Of a stretch of DNA of 64,000 nucleotides, positions 24,005 to 35,872 are shown piece by piece. The DNA is taken from contig NC_089243.1 in assembly GCF_000512585.2 (NCBI RefSeq), positions 186,001 to 250,000 on the forward strand, in the 5' to 3' direction. Positions within the stretch are counted from its first letter, which is position 1; each line of letters starts with the position of its first letter. The DNA is from Kwoniella bestiolae CBS 10118. Its lineage: Eukaryota; Basidiomycota; Tremellomycetes; Tremellales; Cryptococcaceae. The notes under the pieces are model-generated. The model searched no databases, was not told the DNA's origin, and saw only the letters and a list, made by a program, of their open reading frames with translations. Made by a program: the position numbers and the translations under genes.

Positions 24005-24440
24005 GGGTATGTTTCTGACATGAAGGGGTGTGAGGAGAGGGTTCAGTCTGCGAACATGTGAAGAGAAGGATGATGGGATGGAATCACCCTGAATCAGATT
24101 GATTGTTGAGATGAAAACGAGGTTATCTAGGAACTTGCGCGAGAAATGAAGGCAGATGGAACGATGTCATATAATGTATCATATAATTTTTGTTTTTCGT
24201 CAGCGAAAATGCAACATACGTTCTTTATCGCCTTTGAACACTATCTACCTCTCCTGATAAGGAGTCACCCAACATCGATGAACTGCAACATTAACCGCTT
24301 TCATCGCAAAGATCAACGTAAATTTTACTTCCCACATATCACCCATTATGATCTCATACCTCTAAATACAAATATACAACATCCCGTCCATCCCATTCCC
24401 TCTTCCCGACTCCAATCTCGTCACACATCTCATCATAAAT
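24005..24440. other. Intergenic, convergent 3' ends
   Basis: 436 bp between the mitochondrial protein gene and the 3-hydroxyanthranilate dioxygenase gene, which converge. It is AT-rich with no coding signal. Confidence 0.6.
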
Positions 24441-25409
24441 TTACGGCTTGGCAGGCGCAACCTCCCCACACTCAGGACAAGTCCTCCACTCCTCGTCGTT
24501 CATCCACCTCTCAATGACAGGTTTCAACTGCGTATCCAGATCTGAACAGTGGAACGTCACTTCTCGGATCTGGACGAGGGTGTCGCTGTGGGTGGGGGAG
24601 GGACAGTACCATCTCATTGTGTCTGCATGATCGAATCAGCATTGAGCAGATGGTAGGATATGGTCATGGAGTAGCGATCGAGGATGACGGGTATTCAAGC
24701 GCTCAGATCATTTGGACTCACCGATCGCATCTCCCGGTCTGACCATCTCAAGTACCACGCCGATGGTGTCTGCCACCCTTCTAGGTGAGTGGGGAGTGTT
24801 GGCTATAACCATTCAGATGGGAATATCAGCGATAGGACCAATGAGTCAATTGACTTCGTACCCCTCTCACCCACCCTCACCCCTCTCATTCATCCGACGA
24901 AACGATAACCCCTTGTCACCTCGTAGCTCCCGACAAACGTTTAGTAAGAGAAATCAAACGCACCAGGCAATAAGAACATCTCTCCCTCTCCAATCGTAAT
25001 ATCCCTAATCTTCCCCTCATCCACCACCTTGAGCGTCATACCCCCCTTGTACTGGTAAAACCACTCTTCCGTCGTGTTCACATGGAAATCCACTCGGGTA
25101 TTGGGCCCACCAACGATCATGACGATGAAGTTGGAGCCTTTGTACATGCATTTGTTGCCTATCACAACATCGGGATGATCAGCGAAACAGGACTTATGGG
25201 TCTTAGATTGTAGAGCCTAGCTGGTCTGACGTAGGTAACTATTGAGGAGATGCATGCCATCGATCAAAGAGATCATGACAATAATAGAACAGATGTTTGT
25301 GGTACTTGATACTTCGGAGTGACGGTATACTATACTCACCCACTGGAGGTTTCAACAAATGATTATTCTCTTCCAACCATTTCGGAAAGTTGATAGCGGG
25401 GGGTAACAT
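24441..25409 (-). CDS. BNA1: 3-hydroxyanthranilate 3,4-dioxygenase
   Basis: Non-heme iron cupin enzyme of the kynurenine pathway. It opens the ring of 3-hydroxyanthranilate on the way to quinolinate and NAD. Exons: 25409-25340, 25158-24964, 24802-24722 and 24622-24441. The start MLPPAINFPKWLEEN is the usual family start; an upstream in-frame Met at 25490 would add 27 atypical residues. Iron ligands are visible in RVDFHVN (His), TTEEWFYQ (Glu) and NTPHSP (His). The C-terminus has CPSP, then CPECGEV, the second metal site with paired cysteines found in fungal and bacterial forms. All joins keep phase. Confidence 0.93.
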
Positions 25410-26025
25410 CGTGTTGATTATCTCCTTCTTTTCGGGATGGTGGTAATGGTTGATCTGAACTTTTGAATGTGTGTTTTCAGTGATTGACAACTTCAGCCTG
25501 TCCTCTTACTTCGTCTGTGATGCTGTTAGTAGATGGATATACAGCTGAATATAGGTAATACTTTGATCGATGACTAAGTTAACTCGATAATAAATAGCAA
25601 CATTCGTCGTCTGTATTTCTTGAATTCACCTCCACTTTGATATTCCGGTAAGATCCGATGGAACCAATCAATTTAAAAATATGCTTGCATACATGCTATG
25701 TATGAATATTCAGCCCAAGATACCCTCACAAGCTTTAGCATGGATGAGACCCGCAAGAAATGCAGGAAAGGTTATTGTGTACGTAGACCTTGCCGTGCAG
25801 CAGTCTATCTACAAATCTGTCCATCTCCTCCCTCTTTAGGCCGACATTTGGACAGAAAGATGGATTGGCTTCCGCATCCGCAGACACAACCCCAGTGTCA
25901 TGACAGAGCAAGACCTTTGTAATAGAAATTATAATTTACATACATGAATATGGAGTCCACGAAATCAGCGAATATTTGGAAAAGAAAAAATCATAGACAC
26001 CCTAGATCCCTCAACGATCTATCCC
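25410..26025. other. Intergenic, promoter of 3-hydroxyanthranilate dioxygenase and 3' end of NIP7
   Basis: 616 bp of AT-rich sequence between two minus-strand genes. No coding signal beyond short chance frames. Confidence 0.5.
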
Positions 26026-27264
26026 CTAGAACATCGTATCTTCATCTCTCAGGAACTCTCCTACGTCCGCTTGGTGGAATACTATTATACCTGTTGGATC
26101 TAATTTACGAGTATCGATAGTCGAACGAGCTGTTACCCCGAAGCCCTGTAGAAGTAGCAAGCAAGGGTGTTAGCGATATCCTCGTTGTGGAGCAGTAATC
26201 GATGTCCGATTTCAACATATCTCGTCCCGTTATGTTTCCCTTATCTATCAAGTGTGGAGATTTTGAATTGACTCACCAAAGGCACATCAGCCATGTTGTA
26301 CACCACCACACCCTGATGCTCGGGGGTGTCCTCCGTTATCCTTCCCAAATGGGCTTTAGCTACGTGGTTACCGTAGAGGAATGGTAATTCTCCCGAAGGT
26401 TTGATCCAGACCTAGCGGAGTAAAGCAACAGACCATTAGCCAGTGTCGTATGTAGGGAGATCACACTTGGGCCGTGCAGTAAAGCCTTTGGGAAAGAAAG
26501 AGGACAAGGGAAGGGGAGGGGAAGGGGAGAGGCAGGGGAGAGGCAGGGGAGAGGCAGGGGAGAGGCAGGGGAGAGGCAGGGGAGAGGCAGGGGAGAGGCA
26601 GGGGAGAGGCAGGAGAGGGGAAGGGGGGAGTTAACGTAGAGACATTTCCCGCATGGCTTTTCCCATGTCCGCTAGACTCTCCTTACTCCCCCAAAGACTT
26701 GTACGCTCCCGTACATGGGGTTTTAAACTAATCTGACTCACCTTGTACTTTGCATACTTTGCCAACCAGTCCAAACACGTTATACCCAACTTGAACTTGC
26801 CCGTTTTCGAGAATTTCCCGAAACATGTTCCCAGAGATATCAAGTTCGGTCGAGCAACGGAGGTGGCGTAGTGCAGCATTGGGAGGGGGAGGTAGTATAC
26901 TCTGTGAAAGAAGGTCCCCATACGTCAGCTTTAATGGCTTGAACACAAATGTCTTCATCGTTTGAAACAGAGTTGAGCAGAATCTATTGTACCAGCATCT
27001 CCCTTGGCTATGCAGACTCCGTCTCACATATCGCTCAGAGGAGAGTCGGTGAGTCAGAACACCTACCTATCCTTATGCAGCCTAAAGCAGTACGCATCAT
27101 CCTCATCTCTATCTATCAGATGAACCAGATTCTTCCCTATGTAATTTGCGAGTTCTGATAGCACACACAATATTTAGCTACACACCTTCTTTGAGGAGGG
27201 ACAGAAGGAAGCAAAGCTCACTCTCGAAAACTGCTTTTGTCTCTTCCTCTGTCAATGGTCTCAT
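26026..27264 (-). CDS. NIP7: 60S ribosome biogenesis factor NIP7
   Basis: Nucleolar protein needed for 27S pre-rRNA processing and 60S assembly. It starts MRPLTEEETKAVFE at 27264, the near-invariant family start. Later exons give SVARPNLISLGTCFGKFSKT and WLAKYAKYK. After a 330-nt intron (26741-26412), the C-terminal PUA domain reads VWIKPSGELPFLYGNHVAKA, ITEDTPEHQGVVVYNMADVP and LGFGVTARSTIDTRKLDPTG in sequence, ending FLRDEDTMF at 26029 with stop at 26026-26028. The large intron carries an 11-bp G-rich minisatellite. Small internal exons between 26900 and 27220 are inferred. Confidence 0.92.
26524..26611. repeat. Minisatellite, unit GGGGAGAGGCA (11 bp), 8 copies
   Basis: Eight identical head-to-tail copies, flanked by further purine-rich degenerate sequence (about 26510-26627). 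It lies inside the NIP7 intron, G-rich on the plus strand and so on the template strand for NIP7. Each unit has a run of four G, so four units could form a G-quadruplex. Confidence 0.95.
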
Positions 27265-27720
27265 CTTGATTTGATTGTATGATTCTTGGGAATTGATTAT
27301 AAGATGTTATATTGCTATGATATACAATTATCAGACATGAGCCTTCGCAAGTGGACATGAAATATTTACATCTTTCCTTGCAGATTCAACTTTTACCACG
27401 CGAGCCGGACAAATAAACCGGGATAAAATGAAAAGAAATAACAAGAGATTTAATTTTAATGGGGTGCCCCACATTTCACCGTACTGTAGTTGAGGATGAA
27501 CGACGCGCAAACGCAATGAAGGATGACATGTCATCGTTGAACATTCAAGGAGTGTCCAGTTATCCACAAGTCTATATCTAAAACCCATCATCCCAACATC
27601 TCCACTGATCAATTAAGACTCGAGCTACCTTCCCGCCTTCACGCTCACCCAGTCCACTGAACAGGTACACCATCCTCCTCTTGTCCTACATCCTCGAACA
27701 GTTGGAAGCAGTAGTCCATC
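27265..27720. promoter_or_regulatory. Divergent promoter of NIP7 and proteasome alpha-6 genes
   Basis: 456 bp between two divergent start codons. No clear TATA box or named element was recognised. Confidence 0.45.
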
Positions 27721-29169
27721 ATGGTATGTCATATCCAATCTCCACTTCCCCATTTCAGATGTACTGATCAGTCTCACATTTGACAGTTCCGAAATTCATA
27801 CGACTCGGACAACACCACATTCGTGAGCTTCCTTCTCAAAGTCTTCTGTACAAGAGATGTAGCTAACTGATCTACCATGTCGCTCAGTCCCCTCAAGGAA
27901 AGTTGTTTCAAGTCGAATACGCCTTGGAAGCTGTCAAACAGGGATCAGCAGCTATTGGCCTGCGATCAAAGACTCATGCTGTTCTTTTGACCTTGAAGGT
28001 GAGTATCCTTCCCCCGCTTTTCTTATCGTCGTTTCATGATGTATAGCACACCCAAGAGTTTAGCTGATTTATCGTTTGGTACGCAGCGATCAACAGGTGA
28101 ATTAGCGACATATCAAAAGAAGTTGATAAGGATCGATGATCATGTTGGTGTGGCTATTGCCGGATTGACGAGTGATGCGAGAGTGTTGAGGTGAGCTAGA
28201 GGTCTCGCTCGAGTCCGGATAGAGCAGATGGAGCTGACGATAATACTGCTGCAGCAACTTCATGAGGCAACAAGCTATGAGATCACGCATGACCTTCGGA
28301 AGGGCTATACCTGTGGGAAGGATCGTACAAAGCATTGCTGATCGTGAGTGTGACTTGCTCATTATTTTTAACACTCTTTCGGCGGCCAAGGAGACTCAAA
28401 GGAATCAGCTGACTCGGAACAACGCAATATAGGAGCACAGACCAACACCCAAGAATACGGTAGAAGACCATACGGAGTAGGGTTCTTAGTTATCGGCGAA
28501 GACGTGGGTGTCTTCTCTCATTCGCTCAGCTGTCCAGCCCTTCCCCCATATAGACGCAGATCAAGCTGATGCTTTTGGGTATTATGTCTAGGAAACTGGC
28601 CCTCATCTCTACGAGTTCTCACCTTCTGGTACTGCTTTCGAATATTACGCTCACTCAATTGGAGCCAGAAGTCAAAGTGCCAAGACTTATTTGGAAAAGA
28701 ATTTCGAGAACTTTGAAGATGGTATGTTTGGATGGATCATCCGTATCCCTCTCTTATCGTGACCAATTCGTATCGTGTTCTACTGACTAACGATGCCTCC
28801 CACCCCTTAGCCCCCCTCGCAGAACTGATCAACCACGGTCTCTCCGCCCTGCACGACACCCTCCAACAAGACAAATCCCTCTCCCTCCACAACACGTCCA
28901 TCGCAATTATCGGTCCACCCGACGCAGCGATAGAAAACCTGGGCCAATCTGCAGCGGCCAAGCGAGGTAACTTCAGAGTATGGGAGAACCAAGGTGTCGA
29001 GGAGCTGTTGAAAGCTTGGAGGAGAAGTAGGGGGGAACCTGAAGATGGACCTCAGGAGGAAGCTGCTCAACCACCTGCTGCTGAGCAGGCTCAGTCTGCG
29101 GAGGGGAGCGAGAATGCTCCGGCTGGAGCGCCTGCGGGTGGGGAGGATGTGACTATGGAGGAACAATAG
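27721..29169 (+). CDS. PRE5: 20S proteasome subunit alpha-6 (PSMA1/Pre5 type)
   Basis: Structural alpha-ring subunit of the 20S proteasome. The start codon stands alone in exon 1 (27721-27723), followed at once by a GTATGT donor. Exon 2 from 27787 gives FRNSYDSDNTTFSPQGKLFQ, and the next exons VEYALEAVKQGSAAIGLRSK, the family signature. Later blocks are ATYQKKLIRIDDHVGVAIAG, SDARVLSNFMRQQAMRSR, NTQEYGRRPYGVGFLVIGED and IGARSQSAKTYLEKN. The C-terminal tail is long, acidic and rich in Ala/Pro/Glu, ending VTMEEQ. Such a tail is common in non-yeast PSMA1 proteins. About nine short introns. Confidence 0.94.
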
Positions 29170-30430
29170 GTTTTCGTAGTGATGTAGAAAAAGCAGGCAT
29201 GTAGTGTAAGATCGTAGAATGCATCTTCATGTTTGGATCCGTATATCATGATCCTTTCACGGATGATGAGGTTGGTGTTCGCCACAACAGGTGATGAGTC
29301 GTGATCGGGACGTGCGTTGGAGAGACAAACGCTCAATGAGGCGTGAAAATGTTCACTTCGGTTGGTCCCACATAGACGTAGAAGAATACTCCTTATCCTG
29401 AGCATAGGCTCACATGATAACACCTGTTTTGATTTGAGTGGAACGTTTGCCTACTGACCCAAATCTCGATATCATATCTCAATGAAGGTGGGGCTGGTGG
29501 ATGACCTACCACGTACCGCAAAGGGATGAGCAACTAGTACCGGACCAAGGAATTGTGCCCAGAAGCAGGATTTGCATACGTCGCGCATCACTGAAAAGAG
29601 AATCCATCATTTCTTCAACGTACTACTCACAAGAAGTTCGGGGTTTTCTACTGGATGTTAGAGGTTATGTTTGATCGATAAAAGATGCGCAATTGAGACC
29701 TGACTCGCTGATTCAATCAAATCCTTCAGTCAGATAGGATGCTACATACACGTAGACTTGCCTTCTCTTTGGCAATGCTGTAAGGTAGATCGGTAAGGCT
29801 CAAGAAAGGGTAGAACGTGCGAGATCATCGCTAATCATCTGGGGTTTCAGTGAAGACAGCGGCAGAGGATCGTGGCTAAGTTGGGCTTACATGTTGACCA
29901 TGAGAGTAACAAATTGGACGTGGAACAAGCCCGAAGCACGGTAGGGTATGGCAATCATACGGTTGAACAAAATGTGTACTTGTGTACTGTATGAAGGATG
30001 CGAATTGACATCGCGATCGGCTTGATGGTGATTGAGGCAGGTACGTTGGTCCTTCGACAAAAATCTCGTCTGGTGGACTGCGGTCGACTTTTTGCTTTCC
30101 ATTATGAGCCTGCTTAGAGCTTGGAAGGGAGTCATGGAGGTATGCACCGCCTTCTTGACCGTGATTTCTGAAACGAAGCGTGACGAAGAAGGCGATTTGT
30201 GGCAAAGAGCATTATTGCTAAATACATGGCCTTGAGATTGCGCTAACTACCTGTGACGACCAATACATCCTGCCATCAGAAAGCCTACGGGAAACAAACC
30301 TACGAAGAAAAAAGCTGAGAAGAGAAAGACTGTAGTAAATCAGGGAGTTGAGCAGAAGTTGAACACCGCTACATAAGGTACAGGAGTGAGAGTGGTTGGC
30401 CAAAAGAAGAATTCTCTTCGCGAATGAGAT
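29170..30430. other. Boundary region, 1.3 kb, mostly unassigned
   Basis: This separates the last housekeeping gene (proteasome) from the first cluster gene (sugar porter). It contains a weak minus-strand candidate gene listed separately. No repeats or transposon remains were recognised. Confidence 0.45.
29484..30147 (-). CDS. Weak candidate multi-exon gene, function unknown
   Basis: Minus-strand sequence is open from about 30147 to a GTAAGC donor near 29890 (ending GLFHVQFVTLMVN). It can be joined through short exons (AKEKAS, then RKPRTS) to a block with CKSCFWAQFLGPVLVAHPFA near 29583-29510, stopping at about 29484. The joins use plausible GTAAGC/GTGAGT donors and CAG acceptors and keep frame. 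I recognise no family, and the start is uncertain. It could be chance or a gene remnant at the cluster edge. Confidence 0.25.
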
Positions 30431-32435
30431 TTATCGACCCTCTTGGATCCTCTTATTCTCCTCAGCAACCATCTGCACCTCCGTGACGTATCCCTTGAAT
30501 TTTCGTAGAGGAACCTTCTTCTCGAACATCTCGTCGATCTCTGCAGGACTCCTTCGAGCCACCTCGGGAAGGAGGAACCAACCAATGACAGTACTGATCG
30601 AACCAGTTCCGGCGAAGAAGAAACCAGTTTTGACCCCCCAGTGCGCATCGCCATTCAACATCAATGGGGTGCAGAAACTGAACAAGATTGCTACCATGTT
30701 GGAACTCGCAAGTCCCCAGTATGCGGTCCTGGCTCGTAACCTTTGAGTAGGAATTTCGGCGGCATAGGCATAACCGATAGCGGAAGCTCCGGTGGTGGTG
30801 AATGTGGCGAGACACGCGAAGAAGATCAAAAGGGATCCGAGGGACTTGCTGGAATAATCGAAACATCCTATGATACCTAGAGCTAGGACACTGAGAGAGG
30901 TGATTCCGTATGGGTATACTGTGAGGGGTCGTCGTCCGATAGCGTCGGTTAAGGAGGCGGTGATGATCATCGCGAGGAGTTGTACGCAACCCAGAATGAC
31001 CGTGACGAGGAAGGGATTCTTGTTCCCGGCCAATTGGAAGAAATATGTCGAATACGAGTTGAACACCGATAAACCAACCATCTGCTGGATAATCTTTGGC
31101 CAGGCGGCAATGATCAATCTGAGAAGATTTGAGCCTTGGAAAACCGCCCAATGACCTTCCTGGCCTTCTCGTTGAGCCACGATCTTTTCAGCTTCGAGTG
31201 TGGCAGTCATAATTGCCTATTCGGAGATCAGCGGACATCTCCGACGCCTTCCAGATCTGACGCGCGCGCCGGACTCACAATTTCATCAGGTACGTTATAT
31301 CCATCGATATGACCATAATATCTGTGTAACATCTTACTAGCCTGGTCGAGCTTGCCTTTACTGACCAACCACCAAGGCGACTCTGGGAGGAGAATGAAGA
31401 TCACACCCATCACACCGATCATGCCCCATTGGGTGTAGATTGCATCTTTGAAATCCAGTGGGTTTTTAGCATTCAACCTATTCAAGGCGACGCCCGCGAG
31501 AAGTTGACCGACGCAGAACCAGCTGTTGCCCAACATTAGTAGATGAACACCTCCCCGGCTAGATCAAGACTCACAAAGTATAAGCATTGATAAAAAACCC
31601 TCGACATTGGACAGGCGAGATCTCTGATAGGTAGACTGGCAATGTTGCTTGAAGCATGCCAACGCCCATGCCGGAGAACAGTTTTGCGATCAGCCAAGTT
31701 TGCCATCCTTTGACTAGACTTTCGGCGATGACACTCTATATTCCTCATGTTTCATCAGTATCAGTCATCATCGGAGGAACGGGCTTGAGTCTGAGCGTTC
31801 TGTGGAGCTACAACAACTCACTGCGACAAGGAAGATGAAAAGGGTGTATAAAGCAGCTTTCCTTCCGAGATAATCGGTCAAATATTGCAAGAACTAAGCT
31901 CATGACAGATGTTAGCAAGGGGCATTTCCATTTGAAGACCAGCATAATGTATAGTATAACTCACGATCTGACCCAAAGTTTGACCAGTAGATTGAATGCC
32001 TCCCCAAGCAGAAACGTATTTCCCGAGAATAGCACCCTTGGCATCTCGAGGCATGATTCGGATGAAACCCTTGTTCGAGATGATACCGCCGTTCAAGTTG
32101 ATTTCTGTAGTTCGCCATCCACAATTAGCTCTATGGGTTGTTGTCAGGGAATTAAGTGTAACCGGAATTATGCACTTACGATAACCTTCCAAAGAAGCAC
32201 TGAATGCAGCTGCCATGGCTACCAAAGCGATCTTCTTGTTTTGCTTGACCGCCGCCCAGATCCCGAGATCATCGTGCTTTGATCTCATCTGAACTTGGCC
32301 GCCTTTCGACATGGTGCGACGGATCTCCTCGGCAGTCTGGAGATGATCGTGGTGAGCTAGTTCATTGTTCTTCTCGTCCATGTCCAAAGAGACTGGCACG
32401 ATGTCGTGTGTTCGTTCAGTAGTTGGTTGAGCCAT
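30431..32435 (-). CDS. MFS sugar porter family transporter
   Basis: Plasma-membrane hexose/disaccharide-type permease with 12 expected membrane helices. It starts MAQPTTERTHDIVPVSLDMD at 32435. Sugar porter marks are TDYLGRKAAF and LTDAIGRRPL (the D-x-x-G-R-K/R loops after helices 2 and 8), PESPWWLVSKGKLDQA (the PESPR motif), and a C-terminal EVARRSPAEIDEMFEKKVP cytosolic segment. Exons near 32435-31980, 31890-31760, 31740-31560, 31535-31280 and 31210-30431 fit. It resembles the alpha-glucoside/general sugar permeases. Its neighbour is the GH78 rhamnosidase on the same strand, which suggests L-rhamnose or a rhamnoside as substrate; this is inference. Confidence 0.88.
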
Positions 32436-33332
32436 CTTGCTGAAATGCTCGTTTCAAGTGATGTATCGATCTTCTCAAACCAATCTCAGGATCAGTTGGC
32501 TCTCTTATCTTGGGCTTGAGACGGACGATTTTTCTGATGAAGGATGTTTTTATCTCATAGCGTATATATACGATCACCTGCCCATGGAGGACCATCCGGA
32601 GCACCTACATAACGGTAAAACATTACAGCGACGATACAATGCATTCATCATCTTCTCGTCATTTTGCAACACAGCACTACCCGGCGCGGAGCCAAAAATT
32701 CATACACTTAAAGGGGGAAGGTACAAATGTGGAGGGGGAACGGAGAGTATAGCTCAAACCCGGAACAGAACTTGGTCACGTTCCCCTTACGTTTAAGCGC
32801 CATGCGAGGCCATGCGCCAGATGTCTTTGATGCTTTTTCTTCTTTTGGACCCTTGTGGCTTGCCCTTACCGTAAGGCAAAACATGGTTTACATACTTCAC
32901 AAAAGGCTATTTTCGTCCCTTCATCGAAATCCTTTTCTTGTCATGGGATCAACCTGGTGTTCGATGATATGGTGGGACGGCTCATTCTCATACCGCTTTG
33001 TCGAATTCCGGTCCGACGTAGCACTCGGAGTCATCTTACTTGCAGTACGCACGCTTTGAGTGAGAAGAAGGTTGTTGCCAATACGGAAGGGATAGATAGG
33101 TAGGTCATGAAACCATAGTCAAAGGGGCCCGACGACTCTGACTCTTGGCATGCAGAGATTTCGATGGCTCGTGTGAAGTCCGGACTATCGGACGGTGTCT
33201 AGTCTGCTAGTCACAGGTGCTACTCATGACATACACAAATTCATGTGGCATCCATGTTATGATCCAGCTCGCTTTCCGAGAACTTCCAAGAATCTCATCC
33301 AGAGTAAAGTATCTGTGTCTATACCTGTCTAT
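32436..33332. promoter_or_regulatory. Promoter of sugar porter and 3' end of GH78 gene
   Basis: About 0.9 kb between two minus-strand genes. It contains a CGGTCCG palindrome at 33009-33015. Plus-strand open frames here (for example 32727-33059) have no family resemblance and were not accepted. Confidence 0.5.
33009..33015. promoter_or_regulatory. CGGTCCG site upstream of sugar porter
   Basis: An inverted CGG pair with one base between, the form recognised by many Zn2Cys6 dimers. It is 574 bp upstream of the porter start codon. Function is inferred from its recurrence in the cluster. Confidence 0.4.
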
Positions 33333-35872
33333 CTATACTACGAAACTCAACACCGTCACCGCGCCCTGATCCTCCTCTTCCCCACCAGGAAGGTGACTGA
33401 CCACTTGAATCTTTCTTTGCAAACTCAAGCTCACCCTCTTCCCATTACCCTCCTTCCTCCAGGTCACCTCCGCCGAGTTATCTACACCTAAAGCCACCTT
33501 CACTTCCAACCCCTCTGAAAGGTTCAAGCGCGGCTTGAACAATACCTTCTGACAACCCGGCTCCAACACCTTGATACCAGCAACTTCAGTGCAGTACTCG
33601 TAGATAGGTACTGATCCCCACGCGTGACAATCCGATCGCTGTCTGACGTCGTCCTCTTCCCACGTTGTCAACCCATTATCTAACATCCTCTTCCATGGTG
33701 CCCATACGTTCGCATAACTGGCTTCGTACAGCTCGTCGCTAGCCTGAGAGAACGCACGAAGAGCATAAAACATCATAACGTACGAGCATTTCGAAAATTT
33801 GGAATTCTCAAACGATCCTTTGAGGATTCTGATGCTTTCTTCGGTAGTGGTTATTCCAGCTAGGACAGCGAAGACTTGACAGTGTTGTGAATATGCTAGA
33901 TCATCATTCTTGGCTATATCCGCTGTGGAATCCGTAAAGTATTCTCCATCGTAACAATGCTTTCTTATCGCCTTTCTCAACGATTCGGCACGGGTTTCGT
34001 ATTCCGATGCATTTCCAGGTCGACCAACTTGACGTAGTAGTTTCGCTGCCTCTCTCAGAACATAGGCGTAAAGTAAACTGAGATACGTGTGTCTATTGGA
34101 GTTTCTCCCAGAGGTAGGAACCCCTTTGTCGGGATGATCGTCTGTCGCTGACCAGGTAGTCACCCAATCGCAGTACTGCCATACGTCCTCCGAGATACCT
34201 GATACCAAACCCAGTTCGTCGGTGTGTTGATCGAAGAATTCAAAGACACCGTCGATCTTGGGAACGAACGATTTGGAGTACGGGGTATCTCCGAAGAACA
34301 GGTGATGATCGCATATCTGGAGGATCCAGTAGAGGGAGAATCCAGCGATGATTTGAGGTACGTGCGATGGGAATCTTGATTGGGTCAAGCCCTCTGGCGT
34401 GATGGATGCGGCGAAATTGGTGATTGCCTGTCGCATGAGTCGATCATCGCCTGATATCAGGTAATGGAATAACCCGACTGATCGACTGTCCCCTGAATAT
34501 CTATGATATCGTGTGTTAGCGAAATCTCAACCGAGTGAGTTCAAGAAGTACACCTACTGTAGCTGTTCGTAGAACGGACAATCGGAATACCCGTCGAAAA
34601 TACAATTCCTGAGTGTCCTAATCGATACATCCCATATCCTCTCGCTGTACTCGTCTCCAGCTTCCTTCCAGCTGCCCTTGACATCAAGCGGGTAATTCAC
34701 CTGAGTAGCGTTGAACGAGACGAGGTCGACGGGTGCACTGCCAACTTCCACCTCGAATCGTATAAGTCGGAAAGTCCTGAACCAAAAAGGTTCATATGTT
34801 ATCTCCTGACCGGCCGGGATATTCAGTATGACTTCATCAAATGGTCCAAGTAGGAGACCGTCTTTGGAATCGAGACGATTAGCCTTAGTCCTGAGCCAAG
34901 GGTAAAAGCGAGGTTCTAATTCATACCCCTCTGAATATGTCAATTTGAGTTTGATCTGGGTATCTGCCTTTGCGGTGAATGACCATTTCACGAATGCAGT
35001 GGAGTGTACGTCCGCTTGGATGTCTAGAGAGTGTTTGGTGTTTGCTTGCAGTGAGACGGCACCTTTTCCAGAGAGATAATCTTTCCATTGGGTTTCGGCT
35101 GAAGCGCTCTGGATAGCGTTGATGGTATTCACTGAGACTGGTGTAGTCTCTGGTAAAGGGATTTCTCTGGATCTCAGCCTCCATGGGGCCAATTCTCCAT
35201 TCAGTGTCTTAAGAGAGTAAGGGACAGGTGTGACTACCTCTTTCGGAGGGATAGGGGAGACTCGTTCGTTGATCTATCGGCATTGTCAGCTATGAGCATT
35301 GTGAAGCGGAGGACGACTCACATGAAGAAACACATCATCCTGCAGACCCGTAGGATACTCCTTACTGTCATCTACCACCGCGCTCCATCCCTTGGAAGAA
35401 GCGAGATCTTCTTCTCCGACTGTACCAACGCATGTGAAACCCGGGAAAGTAGTTCTTTCAAAGGGCATACCTCCTCTCGATCCTGCAAAATACCTGATAA
35501 CTAGGAACTCCAGTTTGTTCTCTCCCTTTATGAGCCACGGTGCGATATCTAATGTGTCATAGTACCATATCGTTGAGTGACTCCTTGATGGTCCCACTGC
35601 AACTCTATGACCATTCACAAACAGCTTGTATCGTGTATCAGCGGAGAAGTGCAGAATGGCCTCGGAAGGTTTGTTCGACAAGTTGAGAGTCCGGGTGAAA
35701 GAAACTAATCTGGCGGCAGTGTTCTCAGAGGACGAGTCCGTCCAGTTGGGAACCCAGACCCAATTGGCTTTGAGGGTGTTGATCGTCTGAATACGACAGA
35801 CATGTGAGTCAGCGATGGGTACTGGTGAGGGTAAACAACAGAACATACCCTTTGAACCTCTGGAGATACCAT
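33333..35872 (-). CDS. GH78 alpha-L-rhamnosidase, predicted intracellular
   Basis: Hydrolyses terminal alpha-L-rhamnose from rhamnosides such as flavonoid glycosides or pectin fragments. It starts MVSPEVQR at 35872, followed by an intron. There is no signal peptide, so it is probably cytosolic. The N-terminal beta domain has SADTRYKLFVNGHRVAVGPS and YYDTLDIAPWL. A middle domain precedes the (alpha/alpha)6 catalytic barrel. The GH78 hallmark appears as DGYSDCPFYEQLQYSGDSR, where the usual DCPQRDER is DCPFYEQ, with the Glu kept as likely general acid. Further blocks are WVTTWSATDDHPDKG, LAYSQHCQVFAVLAG and SDCHAWGSVPIYEY (catalytic-face His/Trp), then the C-terminal beta domain. Four or five exons; about 800 residues. 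Confidence 0.9.

Noticed and set aside
26443..26634. Open frame encoding Gly/Arg/Glu repeats
   Set aside because: It is the translation of the GGGGAGAGGCA minisatellite on the strand opposite NIP7, inside its intron.
32727..33059. 110-codon plus-strand frame
   Set aside because: No family likeness; it lies in the promoter of the sugar porter and overlaps other frames of equal length.
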